From the NCBI GenBank assembly GCA_023251755.1, contig JAHEYF010000015.1, positions 1 to 64,000 of the forward strand: a DNA stretch of 64,000 nucleotides. The letters are read 5' to 3'. Each line of letters starts with the position of its first letter. Position 1 is the stretch's first letter. The translations under genes and the position numbers were made by a program. Source of the stretch: Bacteroidota bacterium (GTDB lineage: Bacteria; Bacteroidota; Bacteroidia; B-17B0; Aurantibacillaceae). The notes beneath the pieces are model-generated. The model saw only the letters and a list, made by a program, of their open reading frames with translations, was not told the DNA's origin and searched no databases. Shown piece by piece: positions 7,317 through 15,327 of this stretch.

Positions 7317-9212
7317 ATGAACATAAACTTTAATCAACAAATTAAGTACTCCGGCTTTATTTTTTTACTGCTTGTTTTCTCTTCACCACTCTTCGCAGGC
7401 AAAACAACAGTCGCGGCATCCATTAAAAGTATTGAGTTATTGGTGGATTCATCCAAAACACTTGGATTCAGTGAAATTGAAAATTCTTCAGGGTTTCAGG
7501 TAGTTCAAAATGGTTATTCTTCACCCAACAAGGTGTTCAACTACTGGTTACGTATTAAAATAAAGCCCGGCCAGGTGTGGCAACAAAAATGCTTTCTGGT
7601 GGTCAATGCAGGTATTCATTATGATTTAACGTTTTATTGCAGGTTAAAAGATTCGGTTGTAGAACAAAAGGCCGGCTTGTACAATAAAAAAGAAGTTGAG
7701 CATTATTACCCCAATGAAAATTTTGAAGTAGAGCCTGGAGGTACAGCCCAGTTTTATGTATACATCAAAGCAAGGTCCTTTGGTGCTGCCGAAAAATTCT
7801 TTTTCGGGCTTCAGTCCGAAAAAGAATTTTACCAAAACCAGCAAACACGGCAATTTACTTTTGGTGTTTTTTACGGCATCCTGCTGGTCATTATGCTGAT
7901 CAATATTTTCTACTTCTTTTCATTAAAACGAAAAGCCTTTCTTTATTATGCCACCTATGTATTCTTAACCATAGTATTTTGCAGCTACCTCGATGGAATT
8001 CCTTTGTTTGGCTTAGTCAATACAATAGGAGATTACCACCGCGCTTCAATCAATACGGCTTTATTAAGCTACTTTGGTTTTTTGCCCATCATGGCCATTC
8101 ATTATATCCAATTAAACAAAAGCCATTCTAAATTATTAAAAATAAGCTACGGCTATTTTCTGTTTGTAGTTGTTTCAATCATCGCGGGTTTTGTAGTTGA
8201 TTCTGACAAGGCCTACGAATTTTATTTTATATTCCATAATTTAACCATCCTGTTTGGGGCAGTCCTCACACTCACCATTGTAATAAAGGGGTATAAGAAC
8301 AATAAAATTTTAGGCAGAAGTTTTATTGTGGCCATTTCAATTGTTATTTTATCCATTGTTCTTTCTGTATTCGAAGATTATGGAGTCACTTCCTTTAAGC
8401 TTTTTTATGATGTAATTAAATTAGGTTCTTTATTGGAAGTCATCATTCTTTCGCTGGCGCTTGCTTTGCACTTCAGGGATATAGACCGTTCATTGGTAAA
8501 AAAGAGTACTGAACTGGACTTGTTGTCGATTGATTATGAAGAAGCGCAGGAACAATTCTCCCATTTAGAAGGAAGGTTTTTAAGGTCGCAGATGAACCCT
8601 CATTTTATTTTTAATGCAATGAGTTCTATTCAGAATTTTATTCTGGACAACAAAAATAAAATGGCGCATGAATACCTTTCTAAATTTGCGAAATTAATAC
8701 GGAACGTACTGGAGTTTTCACGCAAAGATTTTATACAACTCCGGGAAGAAATAGAAACCCTGTCTATTTATATTCAACTGGAAAAATTACGGGCTTCCGA
8801 CAAGTTTAGTTATACCATTACAACAGCCAGTGATATAAACCCTGAAAAGTGTTTGATTCCTTCCATGATTATTCAACCCTTTATAGAAAATGCAATAGTA
8901 CACGGCTTATTTTCGAAGGAGGGAAACGATGGAATGTTAACTGTGTACTTTGAACAAAAAGGCCTGCAACTGATATGCACCATTGAAGACAATGGAATAG
9001 GCCGTGAAAAATCGAAAGAAATACGCGATAAAAAAGAGAAGTACCATCGGTCGCGTGGAATGTCGGTTACAAAGGACCGTCTTGAAATTTTAAAGAACAG
9101 CAACCAGCTGGATGCCGGTTATAGCTTTGAGGATTTATACGATGAAAACAGAAATGCAATTGGAACAAGGGTTGTTATTGTGGTGCCGCTTCGTATAGAT
9201 ACGCCGCATTAG
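7317..9212 (+). CDS. LytS-type sensor histidine kinase with 7TMR-DISM sensor
   Basis: This is a 631-residue membrane sensor kinase. A signal peptide (to about residue 28) precedes an extracytoplasmic 7TMR-DISMED2-like domain (about 45-170), a seven-helix 7TMR-DISM block (about 180-390), a His_kinase domain with H-box QMNPHFIFNAMSS (phospho-acceptor near H429), and an ATPase domain with N-box FIENAIVHG and G-box DNGIGREKS. It likely phosphorylates the divergent receivers at 6137-6972. A GTG at 7284 adds 11 residues, but the truncated copy at 5179 begins exactly at the ATG equivalent to 7317, so I use that start. The ligand is unknown; DISMED2 domains are thought to bind carbohydrates. Confidence 0.9.
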   Translation: MNINFNQQIKYSGFIFLLLVFSSPLFAGKTTVAASIKSIELLVDSSKTLGFSEIENSSGFQVVQNGYSSPNKVFNYWLRIKIKPGQVWQQKCFLVVNAGIHYDLTFYCRLKDSVVEQKAGLYNKKEVEHYYPNENFEVEPGGTAQFYVYIKARSFGAAEKFFFGLQSEKEFYQNQQTRQFTFGVFYGILLVIMLINIFYFFSLKRKAFLYYATYVFLTIVFCSYLDGIPLFGLVNTIGDYHRASINTALLSYFGFLPIMAIHYIQLNKSHSKLLKISYGYFLFVVVSIIAGFVVDSDKAYEFYFIFHNLTILFGAVLTLTIVIKGYKNNKILGRSFIVAISIVILSIVLSVFEDYGVTSFKLFYDVIKLGSLLEVIILSLALALHFRDIDRSLVKKSTELDLLSIDYEEAQEQFSHLEGRFLRSQMNPHFIFNAMSSIQNFILDNKNKMAHEYLSKFAKLIRNVLEFSRKDFIQLREEIETLSIYIQLEKLRASDKFSYTITTASDINPEKCLIPSMIIQPFIENAIVHGLFSKEGNDGMLTVYFEQKGLQLICTIEDNGIGREKSKEIRDKKEKYHRSRGMSVTKDRLEILKNSNQLDAGYSFEDLYDENRNAIGTRVVIVVPLRIDTPH

Positions 9213-9340
9213 AATATCAAAGACCAGTTTTTCCTGTTCATAAAATTCTTTAAATATAACTTACAGGCAGGATTTACCCATTTATCAGCGGCACAAACTA
9301 ATAAACATAAGAACGAATAAACTATGGAACAGTAAAAAAA

Positions 9341-10360
9341 CTAATCCAGTTTTATTTTTTCAACTAATTTTTTTACCTGGTCTTCTATATTCTTAAAGTA
9401 GCGGTAACGTTGTTTTTCGGCCACACCGCTTATTAAATTCGATTTGCGGATCAGGTTCGAAAGCCAGGTTTCGGTTTCATTACAAAAACCACTGTTGGTG
9501 GTGTACATTACATTAAAAGTGTGGTACGATAAATAAGTGGCTTTTACCGAACCTGCATCCACCAGGATGCAATTGTTCCCGATCATTACATCGCTGTGGT
9601 AAAGCGCATAATTGGCGCTCAGCTTCGGGCCTTTGGATTGCAACGAAAACTTGTGATTTTTTTCGGCCTGCTGTTTTATACGATCTAATAATTCACTCAG
9701 CAGTTTGCAAATCGTTATGGCATCTTCTTTACTTTTAAACATGCCCGATTCCCAGTAAAACTCAATTTGTTTGATGGTGCTGTTGGCCGTGTCTTCCGAC
9801 CATATTTCTACCGATGAAATTGCATTGTAATTTTCCAACACTTCGGCAGCCAGGGAACTGATCTCTTCATCAATTTCGTTCAGATCAAATTTTTTGTCTT
9901 CAAAACCTGTCGCATTCAGAATGGATTTATTCCAGTAAAAAAACTTGAAGGCAGCCAGTACAGGGTGAAAAAAATGATGAAACACCGGAATGTCCTCAGC
10001 GGCAAAAATGATTTGCTTGTGTTCAAATTTTTTAAACTTTTTTAAGTCTTCGTTTATATTGTACAGGTAAGTTTTAAAAGCTGTCCCGTCGCTGCTTAGT
10101 TGTTTGTATACAAAATTAAGGGAAGTCCCTTCTTTGTTGAGGTTAATAAAATCATCGAACGACACTTTAAAGTGTTTGCAGATGCTCGCTATTTCTTCTA
10201 TGCTCAGGGCCGTTTCGCCTCTTATTCTGCGATAGGCGCTGTCGGTGCTTAAGCCAAGCAGGTCGCCCAATGCGTTTACCAATGAAACCGAAGGCGGTAA
10301 CATTTCTTTTAAACGCTGCATCAAAATAATCTGAGAGGAATCTGTATTTTTTGTTGCCAT
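9341..10360 (-). CDS. HTH (XRE/BetR-like) transcriptional regulator
   Basis: This is a 339-residue protein whose N-terminus (about residues 15-65) holds a lambda-repressor-like helix-turn-helix: DLLGLSTDSAYRRIRGE then LSIEEIASICKHF. The remaining ~270 residues are a Bacteroidota-type alpha-helical domain of unknown function. I chose ATG 10360 (MATKNTDSSQ) over ATG 10381, which adds only seven residues. It is divergent from the secreted-protein gene at 10579; a palindrome in the shared 218-bp region could be its operator. Confidence 0.75.
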   Translation of the reverse strand: MATKNTDSSQIILMQRLKEMLPPSVSLVNALGDLLGLSTDSAYRRIRGETALSIEEIASICKHFKVSFDDFINLNKEGTSLNFVYKQLSSDGTAFKTYLYNINEDLKKFKKFEHKQIIFAAEDIPVFHHFFHPVLAAFKFFYWNKSILNATGFEDKKFDLNEIDEEISSLAAEVLENYNAISSVEIWSEDTANSTIKQIEFYWESGMFKSKEDAITICKLLSELLDRIKQQAEKNHKFSLQSKGPKLSANYALYHSDVMIGNNCILVDAGSVKATYLSYHTFNVMYTTNSGFCNETETWLSNLIRKSNLISGVAEKQRYRYFKNIEDQVKKLVEKIKLD

Positions 10361-10428
10361 TTTTTTTTGGGAAAACCACAAAATTAAAACAAGCTATTTG
10401 CGGTTTTCCGTAAAGTTACAAAAATTAC

Positions 10429-10443
10429 TTGCAAAATTTGCAA
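10429..10443. promoter_or_regulatory. Palindrome TTGCAAAATTTGCAA, candidate operator
   Basis: Seven-base perfect arms around one central base lie between the divergent HTH regulator and the 10579 gene. Further GATTTGCAGATT-like words follow near 10480-10495. It is a good candidate for the site bound by the adjacent regulator; this is inference from position and symmetry. Confidence 0.4.
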
Positions 10444-10545
10444 ATCCATGCTGGTCAAATTTCTTTTTTGTTTCAGATTTGCAGATTCTGTTTCATTTCC
10501 ATTTTACTGCTTACAAATCAGTTTCACCAGGCGGCTTTGCACCTG

Positions 10546-10553
10546 TAGTTTTG
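10546..10553 (+). promoter_or_regulatory. Putative -7 box (TAGTTTTG)
   Basis: Exact TAnnTTTG match 26 bp before the ATG of the 10579 gene, with a loose TTTC-type upstream element near 10521. Confidence 0.4.
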
Positions 10554-10578
10554 CTCCACAATTTAAAAACGTAAAAAA

Positions 10579-11751
10579 ATGAAAACAACAAACAGACTAA
10601 ACAGTCAAAAAATAAAAAGTACATTTTTTAAACCCAAACTATCCGCTGCAATTTTATTTTTCCTGTTGATGGGAACTGCACTCCTGTCTTTTTCTCAAAC
10701 TGCTAAATCAAAAAAGGCCAGCATCAGTGTATTGCACATCGACACCAAGGGCTTGAACATGGATGCAGCCCAAATGGGCGATATGGTGCGGATAGAATTG
10801 GAAAAGCTCGACAGCTTTGATGTGATGGACCGCTACGATGTGAGTTATGTAATAGAAAAAAATAAATTAAACATCAACAACTGTTACGGTAAAATTTGCC
10901 TGGTGGAAGTGGGTAGCAGCATCAACTCAGACAAAATGTTTACGGGCAGTGTGGAGCTGATAGGCGAAACCATTTATTGCACATTCAGGATAATAGACAT
11001 TAAAACTGCAAGTATTGAAAAAACCCAGGTGAACGAATATTTAAACCTGCCCAAGGAAATTCAAAGCATGGTAAAAATTACGATGCTTCAGCTGTTTCAT
11101 AAACCGGTAGAAGAACCTTTGATTGCTTACCTGACGAAGAAAAATAATTTTGAAAGTTCAACCAATAACGCCAACAAAACATCTGTGAATTTATCAGGTC
11201 CGCGAACAGGGTTCTCCGTCTTTACAGGTGAAGCCAGCAGGGTGTTGCAGGACCCAAGAAACAAGGGTGGTTACAATTCTTACCCGGTGCTGTTCCAGTT
11301 TGGTTACCAGTTCGAGGTTCAGTACCTGAACGAAGGGCATTACCAGGCTTTGTTTGAATTTATACCAACCATAACCGGGTTCAACCAAAATATATTTATC
11401 CCCAGTATTTCTATCATGAACGGTTTCAGGAACAATAAAAACGGTTGGGAAATAGCCTTTGGGCCCACCCTGGGTGTTGTAAATAAAACAGACGGGTATT
11501 ATGATACCGAAAATGTGTGGCACATGCGAAAGGACTGGATCTCAAAAGACCCTATACCCTACAATGTTGAAACCAGGTTGGACAGCAGAGGGGATGCGGT
11601 TTTTCAGGCGGGGTTTATTATTGCTGTAGGTAAAACATTTAAGTCCGGGAAATTAAACATACCTGTTAACCTGTACCTGGTACCTAACAAAGAAGGCATC
11701 AGGGGAGGGCTTTCATTCGGCTTCAATGCGAAGAAGAATAAAACGATTTGA
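10579..11751 (+). CDS. Secreted/outer-membrane protein, CsgG-like N-terminal domain plus barrel-like C-terminus
   Basis: This is a 390-residue exported protein. A signal peptide ends near residue 40 (LLSFSQ). Residues about 48-165 (ISVLHIDTKGLNMD, FDVMDRYDVSYVIEK, FTGSVELIGETIYCTFRIID) look like the alpha/beta fold of CsgG/FlgO/TolB-N-type domains. The C-terminal half alternates polar and aromatic residues as in small outer-membrane beta-barrels. The function is unknown. It is divergent from an HTH regulator, has its own promoter box, and is not obviously in an operon. Confidence 0.65.
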   Translation: MKTTNRLNSQKIKSTFFKPKLSAAILFFLLMGTALLSFSQTAKSKKASISVLHIDTKGLNMDAAQMGDMVRIELEKLDSFDVMDRYDVSYVIEKNKLNINNCYGKICLVEVGSSINSDKMFTGSVELIGETIYCTFRIIDIKTASIEKTQVNEYLNLPKEIQSMVKITMLQLFHKPVEEPLIAYLTKKNNFESSTNNANKTSVNLSGPRTGFSVFTGEASRVLQDPRNKGGYNSYPVLFQFGYQFEVQYLNEGHYQALFEFIPTITGFNQNIFIPSISIMNGFRNNKNGWEIAFGPTLGVVNKTDGYYDTENVWHMRKDWISKDPIPYNVETRLDSRGDAVFQAGFIIAVGKTFKSGKLNIPVNLYLVPNKEGIRGGLSFGFNAKKNKTI

Positions 11752-11857
11752 TAAAATAATTCTGAAAGTTTAAGGGCTGTTTTGAAAGGCATCCCTTATG
11801 GGGTCAAAGATTGCAAACAACCGCTGTAATTGTTTTCCTTCATGACAGTTTTATTTC

Positions 11858-11893
11858 ACTATACCAAAGTATAGCAATATACTTTGGTATAGT
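11858..11893. promoter_or_regulatory. Perfect 16-bp-arm palindrome, candidate operator before yceI
   Basis: Arms CTATACCAAAGTATA (11859-11873) and TATACTTTGGTATAG (11878-11892) are exact complements around a 4-base centre, with one more pair outside. No T-run follows, so it is not a terminator. Such a long perfect dyad about 70-100 bp before the gene suggests a dimeric repressor site (MarR, TetR or GntR type). Confidence 0.6.
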
Positions 11894-11896
11894 ACT

Positions 11897-11934
11897 TACA
11901 TTTGTATAGCAAATATACATACATTTGTATATAC
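11897..11934 (+). promoter_or_regulatory. Direct repeats TACATTTGTATA and possible promoter
   Basis: TACATTTGTATA occurs at 11897-11908 and again at 11920-11931, 23 bp apart (about two helical turns). Each contains TACATTTG, an exact TAnnTTTG -7 box. They may be the promoter of the YceI gene, a second operator, or both. Confidence 0.45.
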
Positions 11935-11960
11935 AATTAAATAATTAATTAAAAACTACC

Positions 11961-12536
11961 ATGAAAAAAATCACAACACTTTTACTTACAGCAGCTATTT
12001 TATTTTCGTTCAAATCAGCGGAACAATCAAGCTGGGCCTTAGACAAAGCCCATGCAAAATTAGGCTTTACCATTAGCCACTTAATGGTATCGGACATTGA
12101 AGGAAGTTTTAAATCATTCGACGCAAAAATTACCGCTTCAAAAGAAGATTTTTCGGACGCGGTGGTTGAAATGACGGGGGATGTAAACAGCATCAATACA
12201 GACAATGAGCAAAGGGATGCGCATTTAAAAGGGGCAGACTTTTTTGACGCGGCTAAATTCCCGAGCATTACTTTTAAAAGTAAATCGTTTAAAAAGACAG
12301 ACGACAAAACGTATAAAGTAATTGGTGATTTTACCATGCACGGTGTAACAAAAACAGTTGAACTAACGGCTGTTTGCAGAACGGGTACAAACCCGATGAG
12401 CAAAAAAACAATTGCAGGGTTTAAGGTGAGCGGAACCATCCTTCGCAAAGATTTTGGTATTGGCGCTTCTATGCCTGCTACTATGCTCGGCGAGGAAGTT
12501 ACACTGAACGCCAACGCGGAGTTCGCAAAAAATTAA
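11961..12536 (+). CDS. YceI family lipocalin-like protein, exported
   Basis: This is a 191-residue protein with a signal peptide (about residues 1-20) followed by a full YceI domain: SSWALDKAHAKLGFTISHLM, MTGDVNSINTDNEQRDAHLKG, GDFTMHGVTKTVEL and KDFGIGASMP. YceI proteins form a lipocalin-like barrel that binds polyisoprenoid or amide lipids in the periplasm. It has a palindromic regulatory region upstream and is followed 20 bp later by an extradiol dioxygenase. YceI/dioxygenase pairs under a small repressor are familiar in this phylum. Confidence 0.93.
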   Translation: MKKITTLLLTAAILFSFKSAEQSSWALDKAHAKLGFTISHLMVSDIEGSFKSFDAKITASKEDFSDAVVEMTGDVNSINTDNEQRDAHLKGADFFDAAKFPSITFKSKSFKKTDDKTYKVIGDFTMHGVTKTVELTAVCRTGTNPMSKKTIAGFKVSGTILRKDFGIGASMPATMLGEEVTLNANAEFAKN

Positions 12537-12556
12537 TTTAATTTCACACAAACACA

Positions 12557-13390
12557 ATGAAGCTACAGGCATTTTCACAACTTACGGATTCGTTTTCTGG
12601 AACTAAGAAAATGCCCGTGCTTTTTACTTCGCACGGCAACCCCATGGAGGCCTTGTCGGACCTGAATGCTACGCCTTTTTTTTCAAGCCTGGGCCAGGTC
12701 AGCAAAAGTATAAGGGATGAATATACAATCAATGCGGTGCTTGTTGTATCTGCACATTGGCTTACACGGGGCACTTATGTAAATGCCAGCCCAAAGCCGG
12801 CCACTATTCACGATTACCGTGGTTTTCCGAAAGAGTTTTATGAAATACAATACCCTGCTCCCGGTTCTCCGGAGTTTGCAAAAGAAGTGACTACCCTGAT
12901 CCCGGCAGTAAAACAAACCACCGAATGGGGCTTAGACCATGGTTCCTGGCCTGTACTCCGGCATTTATTCCCACAGGCCGATGTACCGGTGTTTCAAATG
13001 AGCATCGATTATCACCAAAGCGCGCAATATCATTTTGATTTGGGCAGACAATTAAAATCGCTCCGCAACAAAGGGGTATTGATGATAGGAAGCGGTGCCG
13101 TGGTACACAACCTCAGGGCTGCCTCCGAACGGTTTTTTAAAGGTGATATGACCCCTTATGGATGGGAAAAAGAATTTGATGAATGGGTAAAAACCCAGCT
13201 CGATAAAAAAGATATAACAAAACTCATCCATTACGAAAAAGCAAAACTGGGTTTGCTGGCTGCACCAACCCCCGATCATTATGTGCCCATGTTATACAGC
13301 CTGGCCCTAATGGACGACGATGAAACCATTGAACATACTTTCGAGGAATTGCTCCCTGCATTCAGCAACCGGGGTTTTAGGATAGGATAA
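12557..13390 (+). CDS. ygiD: DODA-type extradiol dioxygenase (YgiD-like)
   Basis: This is a 277-residue LigB-superfamily enzyme of the 4,5-DOPA dioxygenase type, which opens catechol rings using a bound metal. Metal and catalytic histidines are H26 (FTSHGNPM), H67 (VVSAHWLTRG), H128 (LDHGSWPVLRHLFP) and H184 (AVVHNLR). It lies 20 bp after the YceI gene and is probably co-transcribed from the operator region at 11858-11934. The true substrate is unknown; family members often act on small aromatic compounds in stress responses. Confidence 0.92.
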   Translation: MKLQAFSQLTDSFSGTKKMPVLFTSHGNPMEALSDLNATPFFSSLGQVSKSIRDEYTINAVLVVSAHWLTRGTYVNASPKPATIHDYRGFPKEFYEIQYPAPGSPEFAKEVTTLIPAVKQTTEWGLDHGSWPVLRHLFPQADVPVFQMSIDYHQSAQYHFDLGRQLKSLRNKGVLMIGSGAVVHNLRAASERFFKGDMTPYGWEKEFDEWVKTQLDKKDITKLIHYEKAKLGLLAAPTPDHYVPMLYSLALMDDDETIEHTFEELLPAFSNRGFRIG

Positions 13391-13480
13391 ATAAAATATC
13401 TCAAAAGTTCAATACGGTGTGGTCAGAAGTTATAAGGTTTGAATGTTGAGAATTTAATGCGCTCAATGCTACCAAGGACA

Positions 13481-13957
13481 TTATTTTTTGTTTTTTAATT
13501 GTTGGATTTTTTGGAGTTGTTCAATATCAATAGTATCCTGTGGTCTGCCTGTATTAATTTTACTTAAAACCAGGTGGTTGATGTGGATAAAAGGAAGTGA
13601 TAAGCCATCTAATTCTGTAATTATCCTCTCCTTATAGGCTTCATCAAATTTTACTCCTGAAACATAAGTCATAAAATCTATTTTAAAAGGTGGTTCACCG
13701 TCTCTGAATACAAGATGTTTTGTGAAATCCATTTCTGAAAGTTGTTGAAGAACTGTTTCTTTAATTTTTAAACCCCGAAAAGCTGCAATTATTTTTACTT
13801 TATTGTCATTGTCTGGTTTTAGCCATAGATCAATATCTCCCGTTGTTCGCCTGAAACCGTGAAAATTAACTGCATAACCTCCGACAATAATAAATTCAAC
13901 AGAAGCAGTATTAAATGCTTTCAATACATCGTATGTATACCGATCAAAAATGTTCAT
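13481..13957 (-). CDS. Nucleotidyltransferase-like protein (AbiEii/DUF6036-like)
   Basis: This is a 158-residue nucleotidyltransferase fold: IIVGGYAVNFHG (residues 23-34) followed by the RTTGDIDLWL motif with D41 and D43, the usual metal ligands. A later acidic segment (FKIDFMTYV) may supply the third. Stand-alone enzymes of this type are often the toxin or modifying half of toxin-antitoxin-like pairs. It follows the 84-residue gene at 13963-14217 by about 5 bp on the same strand, which supports such a pair. The function is not proven. Confidence 0.75.
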   Translation of the reverse strand: MNIFDRYTYDVLKAFNTASVEFIIVGGYAVNFHGFRRTTGDIDLWLKPDNDNKVKIIAAFRGLKIKETVLQQLSEMDFTKHLVFRDGEPPFKIDFMTYVSGVKFDEAYKERIITELDGLSLPFIHINHLVLSKINTGRPQDTIDIEQLQKIQQLKNKK

Positions 13958-13962
13958 GTCTT

Positions 13963-14217
13963 CTAAACGTATTTTATATTACTGATGTTATGTTTGGAAG
14001 GTAAAACATCAGGATTATAACCGTGCATACCATAAGCTGTATTAATAAAACGCCTAAGGTGCTGCAATATTTCTACTGAGGACAAGGATGCCATTTCTTC
14101 TAATTCTGCTTTCTCCTGCTCTTCAAACGACTGAAAAAAACGCAGGTTATTCCCGTAAATGGCCAAAGGCTCATTTACCTGATCTTTGTTTTCCTTTTTT
14201 TCTTTCTTCTTCTTCAC
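13963..14217 (-). CDS. Small charged protein preceding the nucleotidyltransferase
   Basis: This is an 84-residue protein with a lysine-rich N-terminus (MKKKKEKKENKDQ), then a helical region (QSFEEQEKAELEEMASLSSV, EILQHLRRFINTAYGMHG). I recognise no family by name. Similar short genes precede single-domain nucleotidyltransferases in other Bacteroidota, so it may be the antitoxin or partner. The two genes lie 5 bp apart. Confidence 0.6.
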   Translation of the reverse strand: MKKKKEKKENKDQVNEPLAIYGNNLRFFQSFEEQEKAELEEMASLSSVEILQHLRRFINTAYGMHGYNPDVLPSKHNISNIKYV

Positions 14218-14268
14218 TTCTTTATATAGCTAACAAATAAACGAATGAACTATCAAACGAAAAAAACG

Positions 14269-15204
14269 TTAATAATTCCAGGTCGGTTTTAATCCCCGGA
14301 TGCCCATGTCCACCACAGTATCACCGGCTATGGGTTCATAATAACTATCCCCGCTGTGTTCTTTCCACTCAAAACTATTGTTGGTTGAAAGGGACACGGT
14401 AATAACAATATCTTTTGTTGATCCGCTATTAATGGCTAAGGACTGTACACTTCCCGAAGGCGCATAAAACACACCTGTTACAACGCAGGAACCTGGAGGA
14501 ATGGGTGAATTGGGCATGGGGTTCACAACAGTGGTAGCCCCCGCAGGAGCCTGTCCGTCATAAATATAAGGAGTACCCGCTACCATTGTTTCAAAACCCC
14601 AGTAACCCTGTAAGTGGTTTCCTTGTCCGCCCACCGCTGCCGAAGGACTTACGCTCTGCGTTTTGATAATGTAATTGGTAATGTAGGTGTTGTAACCCAG
14701 AAAGGAAGCAAGCGTACCCGTTCCGATGTAGGAACCCGACTTAAAAGTAATGTCGTAGTTTTGATAGGCCAGTGAAATACGCAGCCATTTGTAGGTTCCG
14801 GCTGGTATCTGGCTCAAGGGAATGGAAAAAAAATCCTCCCCCTGCCCTGCTTTTACTTCCTGCAAAAAATCAATGGCTTTGCTGCCGCCGGCAGTTGTTT
14901 CAGGAGCCCAGTACAATACTTTGCCTTTACCCAGGGAATCAAAATCGTTAGCGAGTTCGATATAATGCGCGCTCATTTTATTAAACTTAGGTGATTGTGC
15001 TTTGTGCCCGCCTGGCACTGTACAGGGGTTTCCCAGGTTGTCTAACCGGGCCTGTGTGGAATCGAATTTGAAACGAAAAATCAACCGTGGTTCCGCAGGC
15101 TGGTTGCTATCATCCGTTTTGGATTCTTTCTTTTTACAGGCATTGGTTAGCAGGAATGCTCCTAAAATAAATACGGTGGCTTTGATGATTGTCTTTATTT
15201 TCAT
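14269..15204 (-). CDS. Secreted lipoprotein, unknown function
   Basis: This is a 311-residue lipoprotein. The signal peptide ends in the lipobox LLTNAC (cysteine near residue 23), followed by KKKESK. The body contains FRFKFDSTQARLDNLGNP, KWLRISLAYQNYDI and a terminal TVVDMGIRGLKPTWNY. It has no catalytic motif I know. It probably sits on the outer membrane facing outward or periplasmic. It is downstream of the amidohydrolase pair on the same strand, but a 123-bp repeat-rich spacer separates them. Confidence 0.75.
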   Translation of the reverse strand: MKIKTIIKATVFILGAFLLTNACKKKESKTDDSNQPAEPRLIFRFKFDSTQARLDNLGNPCTVPGGHKAQSPKFNKMSAHYIELANDFDSLGKGKVLYWAPETTAGGSKAIDFLQEVKAGQGEDFFSIPLSQIPAGTYKWLRISLAYQNYDITFKSGSYIGTGTLASFLGYNTYITNYIIKTQSVSPSAAVGGQGNHLQGYWGFETMVAGTPYIYDGQAPAGATTVVNPMPNSPIPPGSCVVTGVFYAPSGSVQSLAINSGSTKDIVITVSLSTNNSFEWKEHSGDSYYEPIAGDTVVDMGIRGLKPTWNY

Positions 15205-15327
15205 GGCTTTGTTTTATTGTACCTTGTATTTTGTACCTTGTATCAAGTCTGCGTATGTTGCACCGGAAGTTGTATGTTGTATTTGTATCCAGTCTTGATA
15301 CAGCGTACAACATACATCGTACAATCT
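15205..15327. repeat. Intergenic TTGTACCTTGTATC repeat with fold-back
   Basis: TTGTACCTTGTA-type words are repeated, and GTATCAAGTCTGCGTATGTTG on the left pairs loosely with CAGTCTTGATAC and CAACATAC on the right. A related spacer lies near 33879-33925. No coding content. Confidence 0.45.
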
